In this document: in pieces, positions 34,929 through 43,469 of the stretch | Layout of the letters: the number at the start of each line of letters is the position of its first letter | Position numbering within the stretch: position 1 is the first letter of the stretch | From: Stieleria mannarensis | GTDB taxonomy: Bacteria; Planctomycetota; Planctomycetia; Pirellulales; Pirellulaceae | Reading direction: 5' to 3' | Assembly (NCBI RefSeq): GCF_014154935.1 | Contig: NZ_JACEHH010000005.1 | Location: forward strand, 62,001-126,000 | DNA: 64,000 nucleotides | Position numbers and translations under genes: made by a program | Notes under the pieces: model-generated | Database searches by the model: none | What the model was told of the DNA's origin: nothing | What the model saw: only the letters and a program-made list of their open reading frames with translations

Positions 34929-36881
34929 ATGAAGATGAATCGAATCATCCCGCCCCGCTACGCCGTGTTGTTGGCTGTGATCCTGAGTGCCATCCCGGGC
35001 GCTGGGGTGGCCGAGGCGGTGGAACTGGATCGCCGCCAGAAAGCCATCGTCTCGACGATCGGCGCAACCATCACGCGGGCCGGCAAGGATTACTTTGAGG
35101 GGAAATACGAGTCGTCGGGCAACGAGATCCGCAAGGCGTTGGAGCAGGTCGAACGCGCGGTCGATCTGGGGAGCCCCGAGCTGTACGACGCGATCGCCGT
35201 CCACATCGACAAAATCTCGCGGGCCCACGCGATGCTGGAGCTCGAGGGCGTGACGTTGCCGCCGTTTCGACGCCCCAAGCGTCCGACCGGCACCCCGTCG
35301 ATGTCCGCCTCCGGCACTCCCGACTCGGGTTCACCCGCCCCACCATTCTTTGACACCTCCGGCAACCTGGTCAGCTTTACCAAGGATGTGGCGCCGATTT
35401 TGACCGCGAAGTGTGGTCGCTGTCACGTCAATGAACGCCGCGGCGGGTTTAGCGCATCAAGCTATGCCGCGTTGATGAAAGGGCCACCGGAAGGCGTCGT
35501 CGTGTTCGCCGGTGACGTCATCGGCAGCCGGCTGATCGAAACGATCGAAACCGGTGACATGCCTCGCGACGGCGCGAAAGTCAGCGCCGACGAATTGGGG
35601 ACGTTAAAAAAGTGGATCACCCAAGGCGCCAAATTTGATGGCGACGATCCGAATCGAATGCTCGCCGCCGGCACAGCGCCGGCTCCGGCCATGGACACCA
35701 AACCGCCGGTGATCACCCAGGCGACCGGCAACGAAACCGTCAGTTTTTCGTTCGACATCGCGCCGCTGTTGGTCGAAAACTGCGGCGGTTGCCACCTCGA
35801 CGCGATGCAAGTCCGCGGCGGATTACGCATGGATTCGTTCGTGCAACTGATGCGCGGCGGTGACAGCGGCGCGATCATCACACCGGGACGTGGTGAAGCG
35901 AGCTTGCTGGTGAAAAAACTGCGTGGCACCGCGACCGATGGCGAGCGGATGCCGGCCGGTGGCAGACCACCGCTCAAGGACGATGCGATTGCATTGATCT
36001 CCAAGTGGATCGATGAAGGGGCGACTCTGGACGCCAGCGAGTCACAACCGATCAAGGTGATCAGCAAGCTGGCTTGGGCCTCCCGCGCCTCGAGTGCCGA
36101 GATGTCCGCCAAGCGGGCCGAACTGGCCGATCGAAACTTCAAACTCGCCAATGCGTCGGCCCCGCTGACCGAGCACCAAACCGATCACTTCCGCGTCGTC
36201 GGCTCCGGTTCGCAGGAAACCTTGAAAGTCGTCGGCCTGGCGGCCGAGAAACATCTGAAGATCGCCAAGTCGGTGGCGCGGCCGCAGTCATCCAAAGCCG
36301 CCGAAGACTACTTCCGCGGCCGCGCGACGATCTTCGTGTTGCCACGCCGATACGACTACAGCGAGTTTGCCAAGATGGCCGAACAACGCAGCGTGCCCGG
36401 CGATTGGTCGGCTCACTGGAAATTCGACGGGATCGATGCCTACGTCGCCACCGTGGCGTCGGAAACCGAAGACGAAGAGGCGATCGAATCGCGGCTGTTG
36501 GCACCGATCGTCAGCTTGGCGGTCGCCACCCGCGGCGGCGACGTCCCACGCTGGTTCGCCGAAGGCCTGGGCTCGGCCACCGCGATGCAACAAAACGCCA
36601 AGAGCCGCAGCGAGAAAGAAAAGCTGCAGACACTGGCGGTCGAGGCGGCGTCCTCGGTCAAAGATGCCAAGGCCTTCCTGAGTAACAAACTGACGCCCGA
36701 GCAAGCCGACTCCTTCGGCACCGCACTGGCGATGTCCATGCTCCAGCGCAACCGCCGCAAAGGCTTGGATGCCACGTTACGATTGCTCGACAATGGCAAG
36801 TCGTTTGACGATGCCTTCGTCGGCGGATTCGGTGTGCCCCCAACGGTCTACATCGACCAGCTGCTGCAATTCGTCCGCTGA
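34929..36881 (+). CDS. Exported di-haem planctomycete-type cytochrome with degenerate peptidase-like C-terminus
   Basis: A 650-residue protein from ATG 34929 with a signal peptide (YAVLLAVILSAIPGAGVAEA). Two planctomycete-type cytochrome c modules follow: FTKDVAPILTAKCGRCHVN at about 150-170 with a companion MPRDGAKVS segment, and FDIAPLLVENCGGCHLDAMQ at about 280 with its own MPAGGRPPL segment. The C-terminal third (about 400-650) resembles DUF1570/gluzincin-like domains (ATIFVLPRRYDYSEFAKMAE, PRWFAEGLGSATAMQ), but the expected HExxH metal motif is absent at the equivalent position (LLAPIVSLAVATRGG). So it appears to be a haem protein fused to an inactive peptidase fold. Periplasmic; role unknown. 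Confidence 0.8.
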   Translation: MKMNRIIPPRYAVLLAVILSAIPGAGVAEAVELDRRQKAIVSTIGATITRAGKDYFEGKYESSGNEIRKALEQVERAVDLGSPELYDAIAVHIDKISRAHAMLELEGVTLPPFRRPKRPTGTPSMSASGTPDSGSPAPPFFDTSGNLVSFTKDVAPILTAKCGRCHVNERRGGFSASSYAALMKGPPEGVVVFAGDVIGSRLIETIETGDMPRDGAKVSADELGTLKKWITQGAKFDGDDPNRMLAAGTAPAPAMDTKPPVITQATGNETVSFSFDIAPLLVENCGGCHLDAMQVRGGLRMDSFVQLMRGGDSGAIITPGRGEASLLVKKLRGTATDGERMPAGGRPPLKDDAIALISKWIDEGATLDASESQPIKVISKLAWASRASSAEMSAKRAELADRNFKLANASAPLTEHQTDHFRVVGSGSQETLKVVGLAAEKHLKIAKSVARPQSSKAAEDYFRGRATIFVLPRRYDYSEFAKMAEQRSVPGDWSAHWKFDGIDAYVATVASETEDEEAIESRLLAPIVSLAVATRGGDVPRWFAEGLGSATAMQQNAKSRSEKEKLQTLAVEAASSVKDAKAFLSNKLTPEQADSFGTALAMSMLQRNRRKGLDATLRLLDNGKSFDDAFVGGFGVPPTVYIDQLLQFVR

Positions 36882-36900
36882 GTGGCGGGAGGGGGATCTC

Positions 36901-36973
36901 CCGTAGCGGAACTCGCCAAGAGTTTCGCACCCGCGGCGGATCACGCCGAAAGCCTTGGCGGCTTCCGCTACGG
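36901..36973. repeat. Palindromic dispersed element GTAGCGGAA...TTCCGCTAC, copy A
   Basis: The ends CCGTAGCGGAA and TTCCGCTACGG are perfect inverted repeats; inner arms CTCGCCAAGAG and GCCTTGGCGGC extend the pairing. It lies 19 bases after the cytochrome gene stop. A second copy is at 49264-49343. The structure suggests a REP/MITE-like element that may also act as a transcription terminator. Confidence 0.85.
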
Positions 36974-37056
36974 ATCATGGGGTGAGCATCCTGCCGTTGA
37001 TCGGTTACCGTTGTTGGGCGTGACGCGTTTCTTCCCCGCAGTATCAAATCCACCCC

Positions 37057-38088
37057 ATGAACCCCAATCCCGAGAGCCCCAACCCCGAACAAGCCCAAGC
37101 GAACCAGGCGTCCGCCGTCCGTGCGGCCGGCGATCGCACGATCCAGCAGTACGAGAATTGGATGCAGACGAACGCGGCGGCGCATTTGATGCGGGCGGCA
37201 CGGCAGTCCGGGATCACGGCTCGCCTGCGAGAAAAACAGCACACGCTGGACGAGCTTTGCCAATCGCTGTCGCTGTCGGCCGAGACGACCAGGCTGTTGC
37301 TGGACGGGTTGGTCGCGATCGGGTTTGTCGAGCAGTATGAAGAGGATTTCGCCCTGGCCCGGGCCGGGCATTTGCTTTGCCAGTACGACGACGATCTAGG
37401 GGACAGCCGCTGGGAACGTCTGGTCGGTCGATTGAACAACAGCGGTCCGGCGGAGGCGGACGCCGCCGCCTATCGCGCCCGGATCGCCGCGACCCAGTGG
37501 ATTCACACCGCCGCGGCGATGCAGGCGGCGGAGATTTTGGACATCGGCGGCGAATCAGCCACGCCCGGCCCACGGATTTTGGACCTGGGCTGTGGCTCGG
37601 CGGTGTGGAGTTGTGCGTTTGCCCATCGCGACGCGGGGGCGACGGTCGTGGCCGTTGACGATGCGGCCGCGCTCAAGGCGGCCCTGAGCACCGCCGATTC
37701 GATCGGGCTGAGCGACCGATTTCGCACGATCGAAAGCGATCCGCTGGCGGCGACCGTCGGCGAGCAACAGTTTGACCTCGTCGTGCTGGCCCAATCGCTG
37801 TCGGGATACTCCGATGACCAGGCCGCCGGTCTGCTGCAAAAGGCTGCCACAGCCTTGAAGCCGGGCGGCCGGATCGCCGTACCGGACTTCTATCTCGGCC
37901 CCAGCCGAGCCGGATTGAAGGAATCGCTGGGGCGATTGTCCGTCCACCTGGCGACCCCCGAGGGCCGGGTGCGGGATCTGCGCGAATGCCAAGCAATGTT
38001 TTTGGCCGCGGGGCTGGGCGAAATCCAATTCACCTACCTGGCCGCCAGCGAAGCGGGGCTGGGCATGATGGTCGCGGCAAGGCCGTAG
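37057..38088 (+). CDS. SAM-dependent methyltransferase (O-methyltransferase-like)
   Basis: A 343-residue protein, ATG 37057. The N-terminal part (about 30-110) is a helical, winged-helix-like dimerisation domain (HLMRAARQSGITARLREKQH, LDELCQSLSLSAETTRLLLD). The catalytic class I methyltransferase domain starts with motif I ILDLGCGSAVWSCAFAHRD, then VVAVDDAAAL, FDLVVLAQSLSGYSDDQA and a motif around LKPGGRIAVPDFYLGP. This is the layout of small-molecule O-methyltransferases acting on isoprenoid or aromatic substrates. No pathway genes are adjacent, so the substrate cannot be inferred. Confidence 0.8.
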   Translation: MNPNPESPNPEQAQANQASAVRAAGDRTIQQYENWMQTNAAAHLMRAARQSGITARLREKQHTLDELCQSLSLSAETTRLLLDGLVAIGFVEQYEEDFALARAGHLLCQYDDDLGDSRWERLVGRLNNSGPAEADAAAYRARIAATQWIHTAAAMQAAEILDIGGESATPGPRILDLGCGSAVWSCAFAHRDAGATVVAVDDAAALKAALSTADSIGLSDRFRTIESDPLAATVGEQQFDLVVLAQSLSGYSDDQAAGLLQKAATALKPGGRIAVPDFYLGPSRAGLKESLGRLSVHLATPEGRVRDLRECQAMFLAAGLGEIQFTYLAASEAGLGMMVAARP

Positions 38089-38287
38089 GGGGTGCTTCTG
38101 CAATCGATGCATCAATGCCAGGGCGACCCCGGATTGCGGCCTGCTGCGGATCGCGGCGCGAGGGCTACTTTTCTTCTCGCCGGCCCTTTTTTCCGATCGT
38201 GGATTGACGAAACTGGCTCGGCGTTTCTACGATGCTGAGCCAAAAATTGATTTTAGCGTCCACTCCATCCTTACCCCCCAAGCAGCC

Positions 38288-38470
38288 ATGGCTGTCCCCA
38301 AGCGAAAACACAGCAACAGTCGAACCGGCAAACGCCGCAGCCACGATCGCGTCAAGAAACGCCAAATTGCCTATTGCCCGCAGTGCAGCAGCTCGGTGCC
38401 GACACACGCGATCTGCCCCAAATGTGGTTATTACCAGGGGCGTACCGTTGTCGAGCCGACCGACGAATAG
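38288..38470 (+). CDS. rpmF: 50S ribosomal protein L32
   Basis: A 60-residue protein starting at ATG 38288 (MAVPKRKHSNSRTGKRRSHD). The four-cysteine zinc ribbon CPQC...CPKC identifies it as the zinc-binding form of L32. It is the first gene of the fatty-acid synthesis cluster, a placement conserved in many bacteria and thought to tie ribosome and membrane synthesis. fabD starts 121 bases downstream. Confidence 0.96.
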   Translation: MAVPKRKHSNSRTGKRRSHDRVKKRQIAYCPQCSSSVPTHAICPKCGYYQGRTVVEPTDE

Positions 38471-38591
38471 TCGACCGTCGCGTTTGATCGATTCTTTTTG
38501 ACGCCTTCCGCCGCGCCGTGGTGCATCGTGTCCTGTTGTGATGCGCCGCACGATCTCGCTCGGCGGTTTTCTTTTTGAGCGGCTGTTACCA

Positions 38592-39512
38592 ATGGACGTA
38601 AATTCCGCCGGGATTCTATTTCCGGGCCAGGGGGCGCAGGGCGTCGGCATGGGCCGATGGCTGTGCGAGAACTATTCGATCGCAAAAGACTTGTTCGCCG
38701 AGGCGGGCGAGGTACTCGGTTACGATCTGGCGGACTTGTGCCAGAACGGCCCCGCGGAAAAGCTCGATGCGACAGAATTCTGCCAGCCGGCGTTGTTCAC
38801 CGTGGGCATCGCGGCGGCACGCGTTTTGGCCGCCGAGCACCCCGAGCGGATCAGCAACATCACGGCGACCGCGGGACTGAGCCTGGGCGAGTACACCGCG
38901 GTTTGCTTTGCCGACGGACTGGACTTTGCCGATGCCCTACGACTGGTCCAACGCCGCGGCCAAGCGATGCAAGCGGCGTCCGATGCGGTCAAGAGCGGGA
39001 TGGCCAGCGTGCTGGGGATGGAATTGGAGGCACTGCAAACGCTCTGTGACGAGGTTCGCGAGGCAGACGAAGTGCTGCGTCCGGCCAATTTGCTGTGTCC
39101 GGGAAACATCGCCGTGTCCGGACACCTGACGGCGATCGAGCGGTTGCAACCGGCCGCATTGGAAGCCGGGGCGATGAAGGTGGTGCCGCTGTCGGTCGCC
39201 GGCGCGTTCCATACCTCGCTGATGGAACCGGCGGTCCAGTCGCTTCAGCAAGCCTTGGCCGAAATCCCCATTCGTGACACCCGAATCCCGGTCTACAGCA
39301 ACGTCGACGCGGCACCGCACCAATCGGCCGACGAGATCCGTGACCTGCTCAGCCGCCAAGTCACCCAGCCGGTGATGTGGGAGGCCAGCATCCGCCGCAT
39401 GATCGCCGACGGGATCGAAGGCTTTTTGGAAGCCGGCACGGGGCGTGTGCTGCGGGGCACGCTCAAGCGAATTCAGCGTAAAATCCCCACCGATGGCTTC
39501 GGCGACGAATAA
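38592..39512 (+). CDS. fabD: Malonyl-CoA:ACP transacylase
   Basis: A 306-residue protein using ATG 38592 (MDVNSAGILFPGQGAQGVGM); an in-frame start at 38538 is less likely because the family begins at this FPGQGAQ region. The nucleophilic serine lies in AGLSLGEYTA, a GLSLGEY variant of GHSxGE also seen in other bacteria. The active-site His is in AGAFHTSLMEPA, and Gln in the N-terminal GQGAQ. It loads malonyl groups on ACP for fatty-acid elongation. fabG follows 60 bases downstream. Confidence 0.96.
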   Translation: MDVNSAGILFPGQGAQGVGMGRWLCENYSIAKDLFAEAGEVLGYDLADLCQNGPAEKLDATEFCQPALFTVGIAAARVLAAEHPERISNITATAGLSLGEYTAVCFADGLDFADALRLVQRRGQAMQAASDAVKSGMASVLGMELEALQTLCDEVREADEVLRPANLLCPGNIAVSGHLTAIERLQPAALEAGAMKVVPLSVAGAFHTSLMEPAVQSLQQALAEIPIRDTRIPVYSNVDAAPHQSADEIRDLLSRQVTQPVMWEASIRRMIADGIEGFLEAGTGRVLRGTLKRIQRKIPTDGFGDE

Positions 39513-39572
39513 ACGTCGCGGCCTCTTTCCCGCTCCCACACGACATTCCTTTCCCCCCCCAAACCAAGAAAC

Positions 39573-40331
39573 ATGGAATTGACACTCAAAGCCGACCTGT
39601 CCGGCCAAGTTGCGATCGTCACCGGCGCGTCGCAAGGATTGGGCAAAGCCGTCGCGGTCGCCCTGGGCGCCAACGGCGCGACGGTCGCCTGCCTGGCGCG
39701 AAACGCCGAAAAGCTGGCCGCGACGGTCGCCGAAATCGAAGCCGCCGGCGGCAAGGGGATCCCACTGGCCTGTGACGTGACCGACCGCCAAGCGACCGCC
39801 GCCGCGATCGAAGGGGTCGCCAAGGAGCACGGCCGACTGGACATCCTGGTCAACAACGCCGGCATCACCCGCGACAAAACGATGCGTGGAATGAGCGACG
39901 AAGAGTGGGACAGTGTGATTGCGACCAACCTGACCAGCTGCTTCGTCTGCTGTCGCGCCGCGGCAGGGATCATGCGCAAGAAGAAATACGGCCGGATCAT
40001 CAACATGGCCAGCATCTCGGGGCTGATGGGCAACCAAGGCCAAGCGAATTACTCGGCCAGCAAAGCCGGGATGATCGGCATGACGCGAACGATGAGCAAG
40101 GAATTGGTCAATCGCGGCGTCACCGTCAATGCGGTCGCCCCGGGCTTCATCGCCAGCGAGATGACCGACGCGATTCCGACCGGGATTTTGGACGAAGTCG
40201 TCAAAACGATCCCGGCTAAACGTATCGGAAACCCCGAAGATGTCGCCGCGGCAGTGCTTTTCCTGGCCTCTCGCGACGCCGGTTACATTTCCGGACAAAC
40301 GATTGTCGTCGACGGGGGCATCACCGGCTAA
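39573..40331 (+). CDS. fabG: 3-oxoacyl-ACP reductase
   Basis: A 252-residue short-chain dehydrogenase, ATG 39573. The NADPH-binding motif is TGASQGLGKAVAVALGANGA, the NNAGITRDKTMRGM segment is typical of FabG, and the catalytic tetrad is N (in NLTSCFV), S (NMASISGLMGNQGQ), Y and K (YSASKAG). It reduces 3-oxoacyl-ACP in fatty-acid elongation. Position between fabD and acpP supports FabG rather than another SDR. Confidence 0.96.
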   Translation: MELTLKADLSGQVAIVTGASQGLGKAVAVALGANGATVACLARNAEKLAATVAEIEAAGGKGIPLACDVTDRQATAAAIEGVAKEHGRLDILVNNAGITRDKTMRGMSDEEWDSVIATNLTSCFVCCRAAAGIMRKKKYGRIINMASISGLMGNQGQANYSASKAGMIGMTRTMSKELVNRGVTVNAVAPGFIASEMTDAIPTGILDEVVKTIPAKRIGNPEDVAAAVLFLASRDAGYISGQTIVVDGGITG

Positions 40332-40440
40332 CCGGTCGATCCGACGGCCCGATTCCCGTCCGCGGGCGTCGCGGCGGTGATCGACGCCCTTGTCACGCCT
40401 GAAAACACGACCGAGTTGGCGAGTGCAGAATCCCGGGATA

Positions 40441-40470
40441 TTGACGTCTTTTGCTTGTTTCCCCTATCTT
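40441..40470 (+). promoter_or_regulatory. Probable sigma-70-type promoter for acpP
   Basis: TTGACG (40441-40446) and TATCTT (40465-40470) are separated by 18 bases, about 125 bases upstream of the acpP start. The fabG-acpP space (262 bases) is larger than the other gaps in this cluster, consistent with a separate strong promoter for the abundant ACP. Confidence 0.5.
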
Positions 40471-40593
40471 TTCGGCGAATCAACGAAGCGTCTCCGGGCT
40501 CCAACCCTTGCCGTCTCGTTCCTCCCTACAGATGAGGGGCGTTTCGTTCCCTCGATAACTTCCCTTTGCCGATCAAACCATTGGAGATTGCTT

Positions 40594-40839
40594 ATGGCTA
40601 CCGTCGAAGAACGCGTGGTCGATATCGTTGCTGAACAACTTGGTGTCGAAAAAGACAAAATCAGCCGCGAAACGTCCTTCGTGAACGACCTGGGTGCCGA
40701 TTCGTTGGATACCGTCGAACTCGTGATGGAGCTTGAAGAGGAATTCAACATCAGCATTCCTGACGAAGCTGCAGAAAAGATTCAGAAGGTTGGCGAGGCT
40801 GTGGATTTCATCGAGAACGCCAAGGGCGAAGACGCCTGA
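40594..40839 (+). CDS. acpP: Acyl carrier protein
   Basis: An 81-residue acidic protein from ATG 40594 with GGAG at the right distance upstream. The phosphopantetheine serine is in [20 protein letters not shown]. It carries growing acyl chains in type II fatty-acid synthesis. Placed between fabG and fabF as in most bacteria. Confidence 0.98.
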   Translation: MATVEERVVDIVAEQLGVEKDKISRETSFVNDLGADSLDTVELVMELEEEFNISIPDEAAEKIQKVGEAVDFIENAKGEDA

Positions 40840-41017
40840 TTCTCTCCGCCCTCGTTTGCACACCGTTGTTCATACGCATTGCCGCCTCATGGTCAGATGG
40901 TACACCGGCCCACCGGGCCCGTTTGCCGATCAATCGTGGGCGGCATTTTTTCATTCGGACTCCTCGAACGTCGCCGCTGTCGCACGTTCGCAGTATTGAT
41001 CACTTGAAGGCCTCACG

Positions 41018-42307
41018 ATGACCCAGGGTTCATCCGACACCGTGTCACAACCACCAGTTTTCCGAGGTGATCGCCGTGTGGTCATCACTGGCATCGGCGC
41101 CGTCACTCCGCTCGCCCTGGACGTTCCCACGACCTGGGACCGCTTGGTCGCCGGAGAAAGCGGCGTGGGGAAGATCGAATTGCTGGACACGTCGGATTAC
41201 AAAGTCCACTTTGCGGGCGAGGTTTGGAACTTCACGCTTGACGGTGTGGTCGATCCCCGCGAAGCCAAGCGTTTGGATCGCTTCACCCAATTCGCCGTCC
41301 ACGCCGGCCATCAAGCCGTCACGGATTCAGGGGTCGATTTCGCCACGCTCGACCGCACCCGCTGCGGCGTCATCCTGGGCAGCGGCATCGGGGGCCTGAT
41401 CGAAATCGAAAACCAAATCGAACGGATGTTGACCAAAGGCCCGTCGCGGGTCAGCCCGTTCACGGTCCCCAAGATGATGGTCAACGCCGCCGGCGGGAAC
41501 CTGTCGATCACCTACGGGCTGAAAGGCCCCAATTATGCCGTCGCGACGGCCTGTGCCAGCGCGACCAACGCGATGGGCGATGCGCTGCGCAGCATCCGGC
41601 TCAACGAAACCGATCTGGTCATCACCGGCGGCAGCGAAGCGGCGCTGACCCGAATGGGATTGGCCGCCTTCCAGAACATGAAAGCGCTTTCGACGCGGAA
41701 CGACGAACCCACCAAGGCCAGTCGACCCTTTGACGTCGATCGCGACGGATTCGTGCTCGGCGAAGGCGCCGGCGTGTTGGTGTTCGAAGAACTTGAGCAC
41801 GCCAAGAAACGCGGTGCCAAGATCTATGGCGAAGTGCTCGGGTACGGAACCACCAGTGACGCCGGCCACATCACCGCCCCCGACGCCGACGGCATCGGCG
41901 CCGCCGCCGCGATGACGGCGGCCCTCGCCGACGCCCGTGTCCAGCCGGCACAGGTCGACTACATCAATGCCCACGGCACCAGCACGCCGCTGGGCGACAA
42001 AGCCGAAACCACCGCGATCAAACGCGTCTTCGGTGACGCCGCCTACCAGGTCAGCGTCAGCAGCACCAAGTCCGCTCTGGGCCACTCCCTCGGTGCCAGC
42101 GGAGGCGTCGAGGCGGTGATTTTGTGCAAAACCATCGAGTCGGAAACCATCGCGCCGACCATCAACCTGGAAACACCCGATCCCGATTGCGATCTCGATT
42201 ACACGGCCAACCAAGCCAAGTCGCGGGCCGTCAAAATCGCGATGAGCAACAGCTTCGGGTTCGGCGGACACAACGCCTGTATCGTTGTTGGCCGCTTCGA
42301 CGGCTAG
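41018..42307 (+). CDS. fabF: 3-oxoacyl-ACP synthase II
   Basis: A 429-residue condensing enzyme, ATG 41018. The catalytic Cys is in YAVATACASATNAMGDALRS, the two histidines are in INAHGTSTPLGDKAET and SALGHSLGASGG. Additional hallmarks: GRRVVITGIGAVTPL-type N-terminus and SNSFGFGGHNACIV at the end. The full triad marks it as KAS I/II; the position after acpP indicates FabF. It performs the condensation step of fatty-acid elongation. Confidence 0.97.
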   Translation: MTQGSSDTVSQPPVFRGDRRVVITGIGAVTPLALDVPTTWDRLVAGESGVGKIELLDTSDYKVHFAGEVWNFTLDGVVDPREAKRLDRFTQFAVHAGHQAVTDSGVDFATLDRTRCGVILGSGIGGLIEIENQIERMLTKGPSRVSPFTVPKMMVNAAGGNLSITYGLKGPNYAVATACASATNAMGDALRSIRLNETDLVITGGSEAALTRMGLAAFQNMKALSTRNDEPTKASRPFDVDRDGFVLGEGAGVLVFEELEHAKKRGAKIYGEVLGYGTTSDAGHITAPDADGIGAAAAMTAALADARVQPAQVDYINAHGTSTPLGDKAETTAIKRVFGDAAYQVSVSSTKSALGHSLGASGGVEAVILCKTIESETIAPTINLETPDPDCDLDYTANQAKSRAVKIAMSNSFGFGGHNACIVVGRFDG

Positions 42308-42340
42308 TCTTCGATCCTCGCCTAACGTTCGGGTAAAACG

Positions 42341-42366
42341 TAGCCGCCTTCGCCAGAAGGTGGTTC
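42341..42366. repeat. Dispersed element CCTTCGCCAGAAGG, copy 1
   Basis: The palindrome CCTTC-GCCA-GAAGG, flanked by TAGCCG and TGGT, lies between fabF and the next gene. A second copy is at 43342-43365, beyond that gene, in the same orientation. Confidence 0.75.
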
Positions 42367-42443
42367 CCCAGTTCCACGCTCGCATCGAGCGTCGCCACCG
42401 CGTGGCGTGACCCGAACACCGCATCGGTTGTTACCCTATTGGC

Positions 42444-43337
42444 ATGCCACGTCTGAACCTTAAACAGCCGACCCGGCCGCCCGAGCGGGGCCAGATCCTC
42501 GATCGCGAGGAATACATCGAACAGGCCCACCTGTTCGACCTGCTACACGAACAAGCCGGCGGCCAATTCCCGATTCAGGACCTGCTGGAACAACTGCGGC
42601 ATGAGGTCCTCGCGACCACTCGATTGCCGATGGCGATGGAGTACATGCTGACCGAGGTCCGGCACTCCGGGTTGCTCGGCCCGGCGATGCGGCAACTGGC
42701 CCACTACTTCACGCCGTTCCAAACCTACCTGATCGACCAAAGCGAACTCGATACCGGGCGGTTCATGATGAACACCGCCTTCAAGGTCATGCAGGCCGAG
42801 GCCGAGTACCGGGTCGAAAAGGCCACCCCGGCCGGGATGTTCTTTTATCAGTTCGAGGTGCTGTGCCGAAACCGCCTCTCCTACGATCGCGGTTTGACGG
42901 CGATGAGTGGGGACCCGATCTATGACGACCGCTGGAGCCGCTGGATCCTGGGGCTGAGAGCCCAGATCGGGCTGGTCGACTTCGCCGATCTGGTCTTTCT
43001 GGTCAGCGAAGACTATCGCGAAAAACTTGACGCGGCCGGCAAACCGACCGAAGACAAAGGCCCCTTCCTGTTCGGTCAAAAGGAAGGCCGGATTGCACTG
43101 GCCAATCGCCGCAAAGATCCGCTGTATCTGTTCAGCGCCCTGCAACGGCATCTCGGTTACCCCGCCGTCCCCAAGCCCGCCCCGGCCGACACGACCCAGG
43201 AATTGATTCCACAAATGGCCCGGCGGATCGAACGGCTGGAAGCGCGGATCCAACTGATGGAAGAGGAGCGGCGGGCGTCACTGGACATCACCAAGTTCTA
43301 CGAGCAAAACAAGCATCGCCTGAATCTGCCCGAGTAA
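42444..43337 (+). CDS. Planctomycete hypothetical protein with C-terminal coiled coil
   Basis: A 297-residue soluble protein from ATG 42444. I do not recognise a named family. The body is alpha-rich (YIEQAHLFDLLHEQAGGQFP, MEYMLTEVRHSGLLGPAMRQ and HYFTPFQTYLIDQSEL), and the last 60 residues form a coiled coil (MARRIERLEARIQLMEEERR). There are no membrane helices, signal peptide or catalytic motif. It follows fabF but is separated by 136 bases including a repeat element, so functional linkage to fatty-acid synthesis is not implied. Coding is well supported by length, frame and codon use. Confidence 0.75.
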   Translation: MPRLNLKQPTRPPERGQILDREEYIEQAHLFDLLHEQAGGQFPIQDLLEQLRHEVLATTRLPMAMEYMLTEVRHSGLLGPAMRQLAHYFTPFQTYLIDQSELDTGRFMMNTAFKVMQAEAEYRVEKATPAGMFFYQFEVLCRNRLSYDRGLTAMSGDPIYDDRWSRWILGLRAQIGLVDFADLVFLVSEDYREKLDAAGKPTEDKGPFLFGQKEGRIALANRRKDPLYLFSALQRHLGYPAVPKPAPADTTQELIPQMARRIERLEARIQLMEEERRASLDITKFYEQNKHRLNLPE

Positions 43338-43341
43338 ACAG

Positions 43342-43365
43342 TAACTACCTTCGCCAGAAGGTGGT
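43342..43365. repeat. Dispersed element CCTTCGCCAGAAGG, copy 2
   Basis: TAACTACCTTCGCCAGAAGG followed by TGGT, immediately after the hypothetical gene stop. It shares the 14-base palindrome core and flanking TGGT with the copy at 42341-42366. Confidence 0.75.
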
Positions 43366-43377
43366 GCATGACTCGAT

Positions 43378-43452
43378 GAGCCGACGGCGCTCGCCGCGGG
43401 CCTTGGATCGCCCTTCAAGACTTGCAGGGCCCGAGGCTAGCGCCGACGGCTC
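43378..43452. repeat. Inverted-repeat element between convergent genes
   Basis: The ends GAGCCGACGGCGCT and AGCGCCGACGGCTC pair over 14 positions with one mismatch; CGGGCC and GGCCCG further in extend the stem. It lies just before the lipoprotein stop and between convergent genes, so it may end transcription from either side. Confidence 0.8.
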
Positions 43453-43469
43453 AGTTTGTGATCGAAAGG

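Noticed and set aside
38937-40298. A 453-codon minus-strand frame across fabD and fabG
   Set aside because: It crosses two well-identified genes in antisense and has no recognisable family.
41327-42424. A 365-codon minus-strand frame opposite fabF
   Set aside because: Antisense shadow; the sense strand encodes a complete ketosynthase.
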